DNA from: Mycetohabitans endofungorum
Lineage (GTDB): Bacteria > Pseudomonadota > Gammaproteobacteria > Burkholderiales > Burkholderiaceae
Reading direction: 5' to 3'
Assembly: GCF_002927045.1 (NCBI RefSeq)
Contig: NZ_PRDW01000009.1
Location: 1-64,000 of the forward strand
Length of the DNA: 64,000 nucleotides
Below the pieces are notes generated by a model, which saw only the letters and a list, made by a program, of their open reading frames with translations, did not search any database and was not told the DNA's origin. This document shows, piece by piece, positions 17,824 through 27,154 of this stretch (the first letter of the stretch is position 1; every line of letters starts with the position of its first letter). A program made the position numbers and the translations under genes.

Positions 17824-19617
17824 TCATCGGCCGGCATGCAACCACGCGTCGCGCGCGCGCTTGGCTGGCGCGGGACTCGTCCGCGCCGTAAGCGTGTAGT
17901 TCGCCACCTCCGGTGCATCCAGCTTGAGTCGTACGGTGCGCAATTCGTCCCGACGGAACGCGTGCACCTGCACCACGTCACCGGGCCGATAGCGTGCCAG
18001 CAGCGCATCAGGTCCGCTGCCGGGCACCCGCAACCCATCGATGGCCACCAACACGTCACCCGCGGACAAGCCGGCCTTTTGCGCCGCGCCACCGTCGGAG
18101 ACGCTCGCAAGCGTACAATCATTGCCGGTACGCAAACGCGCGCCCAACGATGGGTTGCCGTTCGTGTCGGCAGCAGCCAGTTCAACACCGAACGGCGCGA
18201 GTAGTGCGTCCAGCGGTAAATCGCGCGTGCCGTTCACCGCGTCACGAAAGAGCCGGCTCAAGTCCGCGCCGCTCGCCTCGGCAAACAACGCCGGGATATC
18301 GGCCGCCTCGACGCCGGTCGGCCGCCCCGCGTAGAAGTCGCGTCCGTAGCGTTGCCACAGCAGACGCATCACGTCATCGAGCGACTTGCGATGGCGCGTC
18401 TGTGCCCGAATCGACAAGTCGAATGCCAGCGCAATCAGCAATCCCTTCGTGTAGTAGCTCACGATCGCATTGCCCGCGTTCTCATCCTGCCGGTAGTACT
18501 TGACCCATGCATCGAACGAGCTTTCGGCCACGGTTTGACGCAATCTCCCGGCGCCGCGCAGCACAGAGCCGATTGTCTTGCCCAACTGCGCAAGGTATTC
18601 GTCCTGTGAGATCAGCCCTGCTCGGACCAGCATGAGGTTTTCGTAGTACGACGTGAACCCTTCGAACAGCCAAAGCAGCGGCGTATAGTTTTCTCGCGTC
18701 AGGTCGTACGGTGCAAACGCCGCCGGCTTGATCCGCTTCACGTTCCAGGTATGGAAATACTCGTGACTGCACAGGCCGAGATATGAGCGATAGCCATCCG
18801 TGGTCTGCGGCTTGCCCTTCACCGGCAGATCATCGCGCTTGCAGATCAGCGCGGTCGACGCGCGATGCTCGAGTCCACCGTATCCGTCGCCCACCGCTAG
18901 CGTCATGAACACGTACCGATCCATCGGCGCGCGCTTTGTGCGTGGCTCAAACAGCGCAATCTGCGCTTCGCATATCCGCTTCAAATCTGCGCACAGCCGC
19001 GGCATGTCCAGCGCCGGTACCCTGCCTGCAATCACAACGTCGTGCGGCACGCGGTGCGCATCAAAGCGGGCCAGTTCGAACTCGCCGACCGTGACCGGAT
19101 GGTCGATCAATTCATCGTAGTCCTGTGCGACGTACAAGCCGAAGGCGTAACGACGCGTGCCGCGCGCCTCGCGCAACGCGGTAGCGACCCGCCAGCCGCG
19201 ATAAGCGTTGCCTTCAGGACGTCGAATCTCCACCTCACACGGCAACTGCTCGCGTCCAGCAACGGCCAGGAATACGCTGGTACCGTTGAAAAAACCGAGC
19301 GACTCGTCCAGATGCGCGGCGCGCACCGACAGGTCCCACGCGTAGACCTCGTAGGTCAACGTCAACGGGCCGTCCACGGCGGCCGCACGCCATGTGTTCT
19401 TGTTCAGCTTGACGACGGCGACCTTACGGCCGGCCTGGTTCGTCGCCCTCAGCGTCACAATATTGCGTGCAAATTCGCGTACCAGATAACTGCCCGGTAT
19501 CCAAACCGGCAGCATAAACTGCTGGCCGTCCGGATCCGGATCCGCCACGGTCAACGTGACCTCGAACAAGTGGGCGGCCGGGTGCTTCGGGATGATGGAA
19601 TAACGAATCGGCTTCAT
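17824..19617 (-). CDS. M61-family metallopeptidase with PDZ domain
   Basis: This is a 597-residue protein. Zinc ligands are His285 and His289 with catalytic Glu286 (SHEYFHTWNVKRIKP), and Glu319 in LFEGFTSYYE is the third ligand. A PDZ domain at about residues 495-570 carries DGGAAQKAGLSAGDVLVAIDG. Family members are glycyl aminopeptidase-like enzymes. No signal peptide is visible at the chosen ATG (MKPIRYSIIPKHP), so it is probably cytoplasmic. The frame extends 18 codons further upstream without conservation. Confidence 0.85.
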   Translation of the reverse strand: MKPIRYSIIPKHPAAHLFEVTLTVADPDPDGQQFMLPVWIPGSYLVREFARNIVTLRATNQAGRKVAVVKLNKNTWRAAAVDGPLTLTYEVYAWDLSVRAAHLDESLGFFNGTSVFLAVAGREQLPCEVEIRRPEGNAYRGWRVATALREARGTRRYAFGLYVAQDYDELIDHPVTVGEFELARFDAHRVPHDVVIAGRVPALDMPRLCADLKRICEAQIALFEPRTKRAPMDRYVFMTLAVGDGYGGLEHRASTALICKRDDLPVKGKPQTTDGYRSYLGLCSHEYFHTWNVKRIKPAAFAPYDLTRENYTPLLWLFEGFTSYYENLMLVRAGLISQDEYLAQLGKTIGSVLRGAGRLRQTVAESSFDAWVKYYRQDENAGNAIVSYYTKGLLIALAFDLSIRAQTRHRKSLDDVMRLLWQRYGRDFYAGRPTGVEAADIPALFAEASGADLSRLFRDAVNGTRDLPLDALLAPFGVELAAADTNGNPSLGARLRTGNDCTLASVSDGGAAQKAGLSAGDVLVAIDGLRVPGSGPDALLARYRPGDVVQVHAFRRDELRTVRLKLDAPEVANYTLTARTSPAPAKRARDAWLHAGR

Positions 19618-19692
19618 CGAAATACGCAGATAGGCGCCGGCCCGCCGGCCGGACGAACGAATCGGAGCCACGGACCGCCACTGGGCGAACCG

Positions 19693-20436
19693 TCAATGCT
19701 GCGCGGACAGGGCCTTGTCGAGTTGCTCGGCCGGCACCGCGCCGGGGAGCCGGCGCCCGTCGGCCAGGATGATCGTCGGCGTGCCGCTCACGTTCAGCTT
19801 CTGGCCCAGCGCCAGGTTTTTCTGCAACGCGCTGGTATCGCAATTGCCGGCCGCGCTCGGTGATTGATGATCGAGCATCCACGCCTGCCATGCCTTCGCG
19901 CGGTCCGCCGAACACCAAATCGCCTTTGCCTTCGCGTCCGAGTCGGGCGAAAGCATCGGATACAGGAAGGTGTAGACGGTGATATTGTCAAATCCCTTCA
20001 GCGTCGTCTCCAGCCGCTTGCAGTACCCGCAATTCGGATCTGAGAATACCGCGAGCTTGCGCGCGCCATTACCCTTGACGACCTTGACGGCGTTGGCCAG
20101 TGGCAGGCTCGCGAAATCGACCTTGTTCAACTCGTCGTTGCGTGCCTGCGTCAGGTTCTTCCGCGTGCGAGTATCCACCAGGTCGCCCAGCACCAGATAA
20201 TCGGCATTGGCGTCGCTATAGACGATTTCCTTGCCAAGATTGACCTCGTACAGTCCGGCAATCGGGGTCTTAGCCACGCCCTTGATGCTCGCATCGGAAC
20301 CGAGCCGGTTCTGCACCGCGACCTTCACGCTATCCAGGCTCGGATCGGCAAATGCGGAATAACTTGCCAACGCGGCGGCCGCCAGCAGCGCGCCGGCCAC
20401 CGCGGTCAGCGTGATCGTGCGAATTCGAAGTGTCAT
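19693..20436 (-). CDS. dsbC: Thiol:disulfide interchange protein DsbC
   Basis: This 247-residue periplasmic protein has a signal peptide ending about residue 30 (SYSAFA-D). A dimerisation domain follows (about 31-90), then a thioredoxin fold with the active site CGYC (Cys136-Cys139) and the cis-proline motif SGTPTI. It isomerises wrong disulfides and is kept reduced by DsbD. A further cysteine pair (IWCSADRA and GNCDT) matches the structural disulfide of DsbC. The start at 20436 follows a short gap after the UbiH-family gene, with which it may share a transcript. Confidence 0.92.
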   Translation of the reverse strand: MTLRIRTITLTAVAGALLAAAALASYSAFADPSLDSVKVAVQNRLGSDASIKGVAKTPIAGLYEVNLGKEIVYSDANADYLVLGDLVDTRTRKNLTQARNDELNKVDFASLPLANAVKVVKGNGARKLAVFSDPNCGYCKRLETTLKGFDNITVYTFLYPMLSPDSDAKAKAIWCSADRAKAWQAWMLDHQSPSAAGNCDTSALQKNLALGQKLNVSGTPTIILADGRRLPGAVPAEQLDKALSAQH

Positions 20437-20468
20437 CGTGGTTCCTTGTTTGATTGAGCGCACACGCG

Positions 20469-21650
20469 TCAGCCGAGCGCGGCCGACACCAGCCAGCGCT
20501 TGATGAATGGCTGCGCGCCGACCATCGCCATCCCGACGTTGCGAATGCCACGGGCCAGCCCGCCCGGCAGCGCAAACAACCGCTGCAGCCCATCGGTTGC
20601 GATGGTCAACTTCTGAATGTCCTCGCGGCGCGAACGCTCGTAACGTCTAAGCAGCGTCAGATCGCCGAGATCACGAAACGGTTCCTTGCGGTTCATCACA
20701 TCTAGCAACGCAGCGACGTCGCGCAGCCCGAGGTTGACCCCCTGCCCCGCGAGCGGATGGATCAGGTGAGCCGCATCGCCGACGAGCGCCACGCGCGGCG
20801 CAACCAGCCGGTCCACCGTCTGCAGCGCCAGCGGGAATCCTTGCGCGGGAGTCACGCCTTCGAGCGTGCCGACCTGACGCGAACTCGCACCGCCCGTGGC
20901 GGCCTCGATCCGTTCGGCCAGCGCTGGTAGATCCAGTTGCAGCAACGCATCCGCGTGCTCGGTGCGGGCGGACCAGACCAGCGACACGTGTGAGTCCGGC
21001 AACGGCAGCAACGCGAGGATCTCACCGTCGATGAACCACTGGAATGCGGTTTCATGATGCGGTTTGCTGCACCGGAAGTTCGCCACGACGCCCGTTTGCC
21101 GGTAGTCGCGCCGTTTCACCTTCGCGCCGACCTGCTCCCGCACCCAGGAGTGCGCGCCGTCCGCGCCGACGACCAGGTCGGCAGACAATACCCGCGCATC
21201 GTCCAGCGTCACGCTGACGGCTTCCGGGTGATGCTGCAGCGCCTGTGCCCGCGATTCGCACCAGGTCAGTAGCGGCTGGAACCGCAATGCGGCGTCAAGC
21301 GCGCGTTCGATCAAGCTTGATTCGACGATCCACGCCAACTGCGGAACCGCTGCCTGAAATGCAGAAAAATGCAGTTGTGCGTGCGCATCACCGAACACAC
21401 GCATGTCGTACACCGGGCACAACCGCGCCGGCTCAAGGGCTTGCCAGACCCGCAGCCGCTCCAGCAACGCTTGTGAACTAGACGACAGCGCATAGATACG
21501 CGCATCGAACCGATGTTCACTTTGCGCGGGCGCGCACTGCGCAAGCAACGCGACGCGCAGGCCGGCCTGAGTCAGCGCGAGCGCGGCGGCCTTGCCGACC
21601 AGCCCGCCGCCGATCACGATGACCTGATGGTTCGATTGTACGGAATTCAT
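20469..21650 (-). CDS. UbiH-family FAD monooxygenase
   Basis: This 393-residue flavoprotein hydroxylase has the dinucleotide motif VIVIGGGLVGKAAALAL at residues 10-26, the middle motif DLVVGADGAHSWVRE and the second FAD motif VALVGDAAHLIHPLAGQGVNLGLRD. It belongs to the group that hydroxylates the ubiquinone ring (UbiH, UbiF, UbiI and Coq6 relatives); which position it acts on cannot be told from sequence alone. The ATG at 21650 opens the conserved region; the longer frame to 21794 is rejected. Confidence 0.85.
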   Translation of the reverse strand: MNSVQSNHQVIVIGGGLVGKAAALALTQAGLRVALLAQCAPAQSEHRFDARIYALSSSSQALLERLRVWQALEPARLCPVYDMRVFGDAHAQLHFSAFQAAVPQLAWIVESSLIERALDAALRFQPLLTWCESRAQALQHHPEAVSVTLDDARVLSADLVVGADGAHSWVREQVGAKVKRRDYRQTGVVANFRCSKPHHETAFQWFIDGEILALLPLPDSHVSLVWSARTEHADALLQLDLPALAERIEAATGGASSRQVGTLEGVTPAQGFPLALQTVDRLVAPRVALVGDAAHLIHPLAGQGVNLGLRDVAALLDVMNRKEPFRDLGDLTLLRRYERSRREDIQKLTIATDGLQRLFALPGGLARGIRNVGMAMVGAQPFIKRWLVSAALG

Positions 21651-21952
21651 TGGCGCATTATAGCGTCCAGGGCCGGCGATCTCGGGCCGAGATACTGCGC
21701 GCACGGGCCTCATTTGCGGTCGGCGGACAGGTACGCGATGCACCGGACAACATCGGTGCGGAACGCCCCCGTCCAGCACACCAGTACACGGCACTTAACG
21801 TATTAATCGACAAACGCAAGCCACAGCTTACGATGCGCTTTTGAATTAACCACTGCGTCGTCAACTGCATGAAGCCCTCGCCCGTCCGAGAATATACCGA
21901 TTATGGCGGATTATTAAAACACAGATAAATCAATGATTGCGTAGCTTCGTTT
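21651..21952. other. Intergenic interval, no gene seen
   Basis: This interval separates the divergent UbiH-family gene and the AT-richer gene that follows. Its last 130 bases become A/T-rich and could hold a promoter, but no clean hexamer pair is visible. A TTCG-N16-TTCG box of the type used by HrpB-class type III regulators was looked for and not found. Confidence 0.5.
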
Positions 21953-23104
21953 ATGCTCTCCCGGGATCGCGCAATTATCACCCCGCCTGAAGCAAAATCG
22001 TTAAGGTGCAAACTCCAATTAATCATGCTGGTTGACGATATGCAAGTAAATAATGCCCTCTCGGATCGGCACATAACGCAACTCGCCGTATCAGGTTCGG
22101 CAAGCGATAACCCATTCAGCGCAGAAGACCACAATCCATTTAGAGGTGCTGCTCAGCGGGCACAGCAGCCAACTTCACCACGGAAACCCGTTACTCTTGA
22201 TCAGTTTTACCAATTGCTGCTTGGGGAGGACTCCCAGGCACGTGATACAGCATCCTTTCAGCCGGTCGGCCTCAGGAGAGTGCCCAGCTTCTCGAATTTA
22301 GAAGAAGCCAAAGAAAAGGGCGACAAATTTCTGAAAGCATTGAAGAATCCACATGCCAATCCACTCGGCAAAAATAAGCTGAGTGCGCAGCATCAGGACC
22401 GTGCGCAAAACGACGAGCAGCCCCGGACACCGGAGCGCCGCTCTGCAAAGTACGATACCGATGCATCGCGCTACGCGACGCAAGTGCGCGCCTCCATGTC
22501 AGCAGGTCGCCCGGTGGCTCAGCCTACCCATAGTGCAGCGTCCCAGACGAGTCAACCGGCGAAGCAAAGTCCCGAATCAACACCGACCCAAGCCCATCGC
22601 TCTTCTATAAACGAGATTGGGGACGACGACCTCAATCAGAGCATACTGCAGGCTAAAGCATGGTTGGAAGGTCAATTCAAAGATGTGGATCCCGCAGCGA
22701 GTGATGCACACAGCCAAAAGCAGCTGCAGTTAAAGCAGGGAATAACCAAGGCAACCGACACGCAAACGGAATTAATAAACGATCACGGCCTCCCATCATC
22801 TATTAAGCCATTTTCACATAACGTCACTGATTCGTCAGAGGCTATTGATCAGCAAAGCCAATTCGCATCAAAGCCAAACATTCTTAAACGAGTCAAGAGT
22901 TTTCTCAAGAAAAAAAATAAAACCGAGTCCGCGAATGCAAATATTGAAACCGGCATACACCGTCCGACGCGGCAAGATACGACGAATACCGACAGTACGG
23001 GGAGGACCAGGCGCTCGTTTGCCAGCATCACGGCCAGCGTGAGAAGCTTCAGCTCACGTGTCAGTCGGCGTTTCCGCAAGACGCGTCATCCAGTCGGCGC
23101 GTGA
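21953..23104 (+). CDS. Unknown hydrophilic protein, candidate host-directed effector
   Basis: This 383-residue protein matches no family I recognise. It is visibly AT-richer than its neighbours and rich in Ser, Gln, Thr, Asp and Asn, with no signal peptide or membrane segment. Two NPF tripeptides lie eight residues apart (SDNPFSAEDHNPFRG, about residues 51-65); in eukaryotes this motif binds EH domains of endocytic proteins. The C-terminal 80 residues are strongly basic, with KRVKSFLKKKNK and an Arg/Ser-rich tail. The start is uncertain: ATGs at 22025 and 22040 are alternatives and none has a good ribosome site. An effector role is inferred from composition only; no secretion gene is in the window. 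Confidence 0.6.
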   Translation: MLSRDRAIITPPEAKSLRCKLQLIMLVDDMQVNNALSDRHITQLAVSGSASDNPFSAEDHNPFRGAAQRAQQPTSPRKPVTLDQFYQLLLGEDSQARDTASFQPVGLRRVPSFSNLEEAKEKGDKFLKALKNPHANPLGKNKLSAQHQDRAQNDEQPRTPERRSAKYDTDASRYATQVRASMSAGRPVAQPTHSAASQTSQPAKQSPESTPTQAHRSSINEIGDDDLNQSILQAKAWLEGQFKDVDPAASDAHSQKQLQLKQGITKATDTQTELINDHGLPSSIKPFSHNVTDSSEAIDQQSQFASKPNILKRVKSFLKKKNKTESANANIETGIHRPTRQDTTNTDSTGRTRRSFASITASVRSFSSRVSRRFRKTRHPVGA

Positions 23105-23425
23105 TGCCCCGGACGGCGACGAGAAGCTCAATCCGGACAGCACTATGCGTCGCGCATCCCGTCGCCGTCGCGCTCGGCGCGCGCAAGCGCGCTAGTCACC
23201 TCATGTGAACTCATGTTCCCGCCCAGCGCAGCCGCGCGACAGAGGAAGGCGGCGGCGTCCGAAAGCGTTACAATCTCCGTTTTTAGGCCAAGTAGGGACA
23301 CAGGATCGCGTCCCTACACCGTGTTGGTTGGTCTCGTCCTCGACTCTTCGCAGTTGCCAGCGTGGAGCCAGCCGCGACAAAGCACACGCACTGACGCGCC
23401 AAACGCTGATTCGTAAAGGTTTTCC
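23105..23425. other. Upstream region of ychF
   Basis: No gene is seen. A TACAAT hexamer at 23269-23274 could be a -10 for ychF, but no matching -35 is evident at 16-18 bases. Sequence composition returns to high GC at the start of this interval. Confidence 0.35.
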
Positions 23426-24520
23426 ATGAGCCTCAAATGCGGCATCGTCGGCTTGCCCAACGTCGGCAAGTCCACTCTCTTCAACGCGCTGACTAAGGCG
23501 GGCATCGCCGCCGAGAACTATCCGTTTTGCACGATCGAGCCGAATGTCGGCGTGGTCGAGGTGCCGGATCCGCGGCTCGACGCTTTGGCACAGATCGTCA
23601 AGCCCGAACGCGTGCTGCCGGCGGTCGTCGAGTTCGTCGATATCGCCGGGCTCGTCGCGGGTGCGAGCAAGGGAGAAGGTCTGGGTAACCAGTTCCTGGC
23701 CAACATCCGCGAGACGGATGCGATCACGCACGTGGTTCGCTGCTTTGACGACGACAACGTGATTCACGTCGCCGGCAAGGTGGACCCGCTCGCGGACATC
23801 GAAGTGATCCATACTGAGTTGGCGCTGGCCGACCTGGCGACCGTGGAGAAGGCGCTCGCACGCTATTCGAAGGCGGCAAAATCGGGCAATGACAAGGAAG
23901 CAGTCAAGCTAGCAGCCGTGTTGGACAAGGTGCGCGCACAGCTAGACCAGGTACGCCCAGTCCGTGCGATGGATCTGTCCGACGACGAACGTGCGTTGAT
24001 CAAGCCGTTCTGCCTAATTACTGCGAAGCCGACGATGTACGTGGCCAACGTGCGGGAGGACGGTTTCGAGAACAATCCGTACCTCGATGCGGTGCGTGGC
24101 TACGCAGCGAAGGAAGGCTCGCCGGTCGTCGCCGTGTGCGCCGCCATCGAAGCGGAAATCGCCGAGTTGCCAGACGATGAAAAAGGCATTTTCCTGTCCG
24201 ACATGGGCATGGACGAGCCTGGACTGAATCGCGTGATCCGGGCAGGCTTCAAGCTGCTGGGACTGCAGACGTACTTCACCGCCGGCGTCAAGGAAGTGCG
24301 CGCGTGGACCATTCATGTCGGCGATACGGCGCCGCAAGCGGCCGGTGTCATCCATACGGATTTCGAGCGCGGCTTCATCCGCGCTCAGACGATTTCGTAC
24401 GATGATTACATCGCCTACAAAGGAGAACAAGGCGCGAAGGAAGCGGGCAAGATGCGCGCCGAAGGCAAGGAGTACGTAGTCCAGGATGGGGATGTGATGA
24501 ACTTCTTGTTCAACGTCTAA
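23426..24520 (+). CDS. ychF: Redox-regulated ATPase YchF (Obg family)
   Basis: This is a 364-residue P-loop protein. The Walker A stretch [18 protein letters not shown] is at the extreme N-terminus, a switch region [20 protein letters not shown] follows, and a C-terminal TGS-like domain holds [31 protein letters not shown]. YchF prefers ATP over GTP and binds ribosomes. The nearly invariant start [16 protein letters not shown] fixes the ATG. Confidence 0.95.
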   Translation: MSLKCGIVGLPNVGKSTLFNALTKAGIAAENYPFCTIEPNVGVVEVPDPRLDALAQIVKPERVLPAVVEFVDIAGLVAGASKGEGLGNQFLANIRETDAITHVVRCFDDDNVIHVAGKVDPLADIEVIHTELALADLATVEKALARYSKAAKSGNDKEAVKLAAVLDKVRAQLDQVRPVRAMDLSDDERALIKPFCLITAKPTMYVANVREDGFENNPYLDAVRGYAAKEGSPVVAVCAAIEAEIAELPDDEKGIFLSDMGMDEPGLNRVIRAGFKLLGLQTYFTAGVKEVRAWTIHVGDTAPQAAGVIHTDFERGFIRAQTISYDDYIAYKGEQGAKEAGKMRAEGKEYVVQDGDVMNFLFNV

Positions 24521-24804
24521 CGCGCTGTTGCCGGCACGCAGTCCAATAGCGCTGCTTTCACAACACCATGCCGCTGGCCGGACGCCGGCCACGCCGCCGA
24601 CATCCTCGAACATCCGCCATGCGAGGCCCGCCGATGGCGGGCGCACGCGAGCGGAACGGTCCTCGTTAAGTGCGGGATGTCCGCGACTCGCTTCGTGACT
24701 CACGCATCGCCGTCTCCGCTGCCACCACATTACTCGACACTGCGCCGCGACAAACTCCGCGAGTCACCCGCCGCCATGTCCGTGCATTGCGGCCGTCCCC
24801 GCCG

Positions 24805-26697
24805 CTACTCAGGCAACGGCAGCGACAAATCGGCATCCGGCACGCCGGCGGCCGTGGGCTGCCGGCGCCCCACAGCCGCACCAGCGGCGTCCCATCCCCG
24901 CGTCAACTCCAGCGCCTGGCGCTCGAACAACCGTCGGTAGAAGCCGCCCTCCACGCGAATCAATTCGTCGTGGCTCCCTTCCTCGACGATCCGCCCCTTA
25001 TTCATCACGAGCAACCGGTCCAGTGCTCGGACCGTCGACAACCGGTGTGCGACGACCAGCGTCGTGCGCCCGATCATCAGCCGCTCCATCGCCCGCTGGA
25101 TTAGCACCTCGCTCTCGCTGTCCAGGCTGGAGGTCGCCTCGTCCAGGATCAGGATTGGCGCATCGGCAAGGAAGGCACGCGCGATCGCCACCCGCTGGCG
25201 CTCGCCGCCGGACAGTTTGACGCCCCGCTCGCCGACCAACGTCTCGTAGCCGTCGGGCAGCGCGGTGATGAAGTCGTGGGCGCTGGCCAGCTTCGCCGCA
25301 CGCTCGATCTGCGCGCGGCTTGCGCCAGGCTTCGCATACGCGATGTTTTCGGCCAGCGAGCGATGAAACAGCAGAGGCTCCTGCTGCACGATCGCGATCT
25401 GGCTGCGCAGCGACGCCTGCTGGACGTCGGCGATATTCTGCCCGTCAATCGTGATCCGCCCACCGCTTACGTCGTGCAGCCGCTGGATCAGCTTAATGAA
25501 CGTCGTCTTGCCCGAGCCTGAATGGCCGACTAGGCCGACACGCTCGCCGGGAGCGATGCGCACAGAGAAATCCTCGTACAGCGGTGTCGCGTGAGCGCCG
25601 TATCGGAACGTCACGTGCTCGAAGCGGATCTCGCCCCGGCGAATTACGATACGCCCCGCGCCCGGTTTGTCGTCGATACCTAAGGGCTGCGCCTGCAACG
25701 ACACCAGTTCCTCCATGTCGTTGACTGAACGTTGCAGGTTGCGGATGTGCATGCCCACCTCGCGCAGATACCCTTGCAACATGAAGAACATGGTCAGCGC
25801 AAAGGTGATGTCGCCCACGCTAGCCAAGTCGCGAACCCACAGCAGCAGGGCCGCCCCGAGCATCGCAGCCTGCATCGCGACCAGCATGCCGCCCTGCACG
25901 CCACCGTTGAGCGTACCGCGGATCCAGGTACGGCGCGTGCGTTGTCGCCACTTGCCGATCACACGGGCAAGGCGCGCGTCCTCGCGCTGTTCAGCGCCGA
26001 ACGCCTTCACCACGGCATTGCAGCTGACCGCGTCGGCCAACGCACCGCCCATCCGCGTATCCCACGCATTACCCAGCCGCGCGGCCGGGGCCACGTAGCC
26101 AAGCGACAGCACCACGGTGACCGCGACATACGTGATCGATCCGATGCCGACCACGATGCCCATCACCGGCCACTGCACGCCAAGTAGCACGGTGGCGCCG
26201 ACGAGCATCACCAGCGACGGCAACAACGCGATCAGCAACGTGTCATTAAGCAGGTCCAGTGCCCACATGCCGCGCGTGACCTTGCGCACCGTCGAGCCGG
26301 CAAAGCTGTTCGCATGCCAGTCGGCAGAGAAACGCTGCACGCGATAGAACGCGCTGGACGCAATCTCGCTCATCATCTTTAGCGTGAGCACAATGATGTT
26401 CAGAAAACCAAACTGGCGCATCAACATGCCACCCAACCCCAGCGTCGCAAGGATCCAGAAGGCCGAAACCGCCGCGCCCCACGCGGCCTGCTTGCTCGCG
26501 GCGCCGCTCGCGCCGGTGGCGAGCGCGTCGATCAGGCGTCCCGCATACAGCGGCGTCAGCACATCGGCGAGCGCCGACAGCAACGCCAGTGATGCGATCG
26601 CCGCGATCCGCCAGGGCTGCTTGCCCCAATGCGCAAAGGTGAAACCGAGGACAGCCTTGAAGGCTTGTCCGCCAAAGTCGATTTTTTTTCGAGCCAT
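24805..26697 (-). CDS. ABC exporter, fused membrane and ATPase domains
   Basis: This is a 630-residue half-transporter. Six predicted membrane segments occupy about residues 20-320, and the ATPase domain follows with Walker A GHSGSGKTT, Q-loop VQQEPLLFH, signature LSGGERQRVAIARAF and Walker B LILDEATSSLD. It would work as a homodimer exporting lipids, drugs or peptides; the substrate cannot be read. The ATG at 26697 gives MARKKIDFGG; an in-frame TTG lies two codons upstream. No partner gene is adjacent. Confidence 0.85.
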   Translation of the reverse strand: MARKKIDFGGQAFKAVLGFTFAHWGKQPWRIAAIASLALLSALADVLTPLYAGRLIDALATGASGAASKQAAWGAAVSAFWILATLGLGGMLMRQFGFLNIIVLTLKMMSEIASSAFYRVQRFSADWHANSFAGSTVRKVTRGMWALDLLNDTLLIALLPSLVMLVGATVLLGVQWPVMGIVVGIGSITYVAVTVVLSLGYVAPAARLGNAWDTRMGGALADAVSCNAVVKAFGAEQREDARLARVIGKWRQRTRRTWIRGTLNGGVQGGMLVAMQAAMLGAALLLWVRDLASVGDITFALTMFFMLQGYLREVGMHIRNLQRSVNDMEELVSLQAQPLGIDDKPGAGRIVIRRGEIRFEHVTFRYGAHATPLYEDFSVRIAPGERVGLVGHSGSGKTTFIKLIQRLHDVSGGRITIDGQNIADVQQASLRSQIAIVQQEPLLFHRSLAENIAYAKPGASRAQIERAAKLASAHDFITALPDGYETLVGERGVKLSGGERQRVAIARAFLADAPILILDEATSSLDSESEVLIQRAMERLMIGRTTLVVAHRLSTVRALDRLLVMNKGRIVEEGSHDELIRVEGGFYRRLFERQALELTRGWDAAGAAVGRRQPTAAGVPDADLSLPLPE

Positions 26698-27154
26698 TTG
26701 CAACTGCCCACGACTCGCTGGTCGCGGGACCGTCCCAAAAGAGAAAGAGAAACAGAAACGGACAGACGATGCGGGCCGGATAAAACCAGCGACAAGCAGC
26801 GGATCTGTCGGGAAACCGCGCGGGTGCTCGGTACAGCTCGCGCCGGCAGCGATCTAACGGTGCTGTGGCGCCACGCGTGGGACGGCGAACTGCGGTATCA
26901 ACATCACTGCGCCTCCCTTGGTGTCGTTTGATCAGAAAAGAAAAGTGGGACATGCCCGAAACCGAATCGTAGCAGCAGCGCAATGCAACTGCAAACTACG
27001 GCAATTCAGTATGCGGCGGCCAAGCCACCACACTGCCGATGCGCTCCGCCATCGGCCCGGAGCCGTACAATGAGGGTTTTGGGCAGCCGCGCATGCGCTT
27101 TGCGCCCGCACCAAGCTGCCCCCCCTCCAGCTTCGTCTCCATTACGCAAACCCG
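26698..27154. other. Divergent promoter region, no gene seen
   Basis: The interval separates the ABC exporter and ettA, which point apart. TACAAT at 27066-27071 is a likely -10 for ettA, although no good -35 precedes it. Nothing else is recognisable. Confidence 0.4.
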
